From positions 52,190 through 116,189 of the forward strand of contig MPNJ01000012.1 in the NCBI GenBank assembly GCA_002238965.1: a stretch of 64,000 nt of DNA. The letters run 5' to 3'. Origin of the DNA: Nitrospinae bacterium bin107 (GTDB taxonomy: Bacteria > UBA8248). Position 1 is the first letter of the stretch. The number at the start of each line of letters is the position of its first letter. Below the pieces are notes generated by a model. It did no database searches, was not told where the DNA came from, and saw only the letters and a list, made by a program, of their open reading frames with translations. This document shows positions 63,832-64,000 of this stretch, in pieces. Made by a program: the position numbers and the translations under genes.

Positions 63832-63868
63832 CTTTTTCAACACCCCCCTCAAGGGCCTGTTGAAAAAG
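63832..63868. terminator. Inverted repeat after the molybdopterin gene
   Basis: CTTTTTCAACA and TGTTGAAAAAG form an 11-bp perfect stem with a 15-nt loop. The T-rich arms make it a plausible bidirectional terminator, or the end of a mobile element. Confidence 0.5.
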
Positions 63869-63921
63869 CCCTTACGGATCGCGCCAAAACATTCTCCCCT
63901 TGCAGAGCCCCCCAACAACCA

Positions 63922-63939
63922 CTCCCCCCTTGAGGGGGA
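63922..63939. repeat. Short perfect palindrome near the right edge
   Basis: CTCCCCC-TTGA-GGGGGAG is a 7-bp stem with a tetraloop, extendable by one A-T pair. The surrounding 63890-64000 sequence has the look of a dispersed intergenic repeat. Confidence 0.5.
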
Positions 63940-64000
63940 GTCGAAGAGGCCGAGCGGTTTATGCGAAGGCCGATTCGGTGGGGGGTGAATCGCGTTTTAT

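Overview
The window is GC-rich bacterial chromosome from an organism I cannot name with confidence. It has two tandem complex I (nuo) gene clusters, two genes that read coherently through in-frame TGA codons (probable selenoproteins of the GrdB/PrdB-like and OsmC-like families), a PLP-type histidine decarboxylase, LIV-type and TTT-type uptake systems, and a molybdopterin oxidoreductase. This mix suggests an uncultivated environmental, probably aquatic or host-associated, proteobacterium-like or candidate-phylum lineage. That placement is inference only.

Layout. 1-4841 (minus): a tightly coupled operon of amidohydrolase, NifU-like Fe-S scaffold, two MFS carriers and a GrdB/PrdB-like selenoprotein that runs off the left edge. 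5048-7588: an EamA permease, a perfect 24-bp palindrome, and a histidine decarboxylase/ACT-protein pair. 7800-22627: a sigma70-like promoter followed by a complete nuoABCDEFGHIJKLMN and a hairpin. 22750-32381: a second cluster, nuoABCDHJKLMN, lacking E, F, G and also I.

32.8-51.4 kb is accessory DNA with visibly lower G+C and much gene debris. It holds a LIV-type ABC transporter (binding protein, fused LivH-LivM permease, two ATPases) with a triple-RidA protein, a hipBA pair, a wrecked abiE toxin-antitoxin pair, a second truncated AbiEi antitoxin spliced to the 3' end of an amidase, an intact amidase, IS630 and IS256 remnants, and a tctCBA tripartite tricarboxylate transporter.

51.4-56 kb (mostly minus): a HAD phosphatase and an AIR-synthase-family protein, tRNA-Phe with its own promoter, an OsmC-like selenoprotein, a DinB-like protein and a TSUP permease. 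56.1-61.3 kb: a 1712-residue protein joining a DEDD-type exonuclease, a RecQ helicase and a UvrD-type helicase. 61.4-63.7 kb: a xanthine-dehydrogenase-type molybdopterin subunit, bracketed by a 29-bp repeat.

How the parts connect: the nuo genes would build a proton-pumping NADH dehydrogenase plus a second membrane module with a different or shared electron input arm. The LIV and TTT systems import amino acids/amides and carboxylates. RidA, amidase and amidohydrolase fit catabolism of nitrogenous organics. The two Sec genes imply selenocysteine machinery (selA, selB, selC, selD) elsewhere, since none is visible here. The most novel material, in my reading, is the recoded genes, the EFGI-less second complex I cluster and the exonuclease-RecQ-UvrD fusion.
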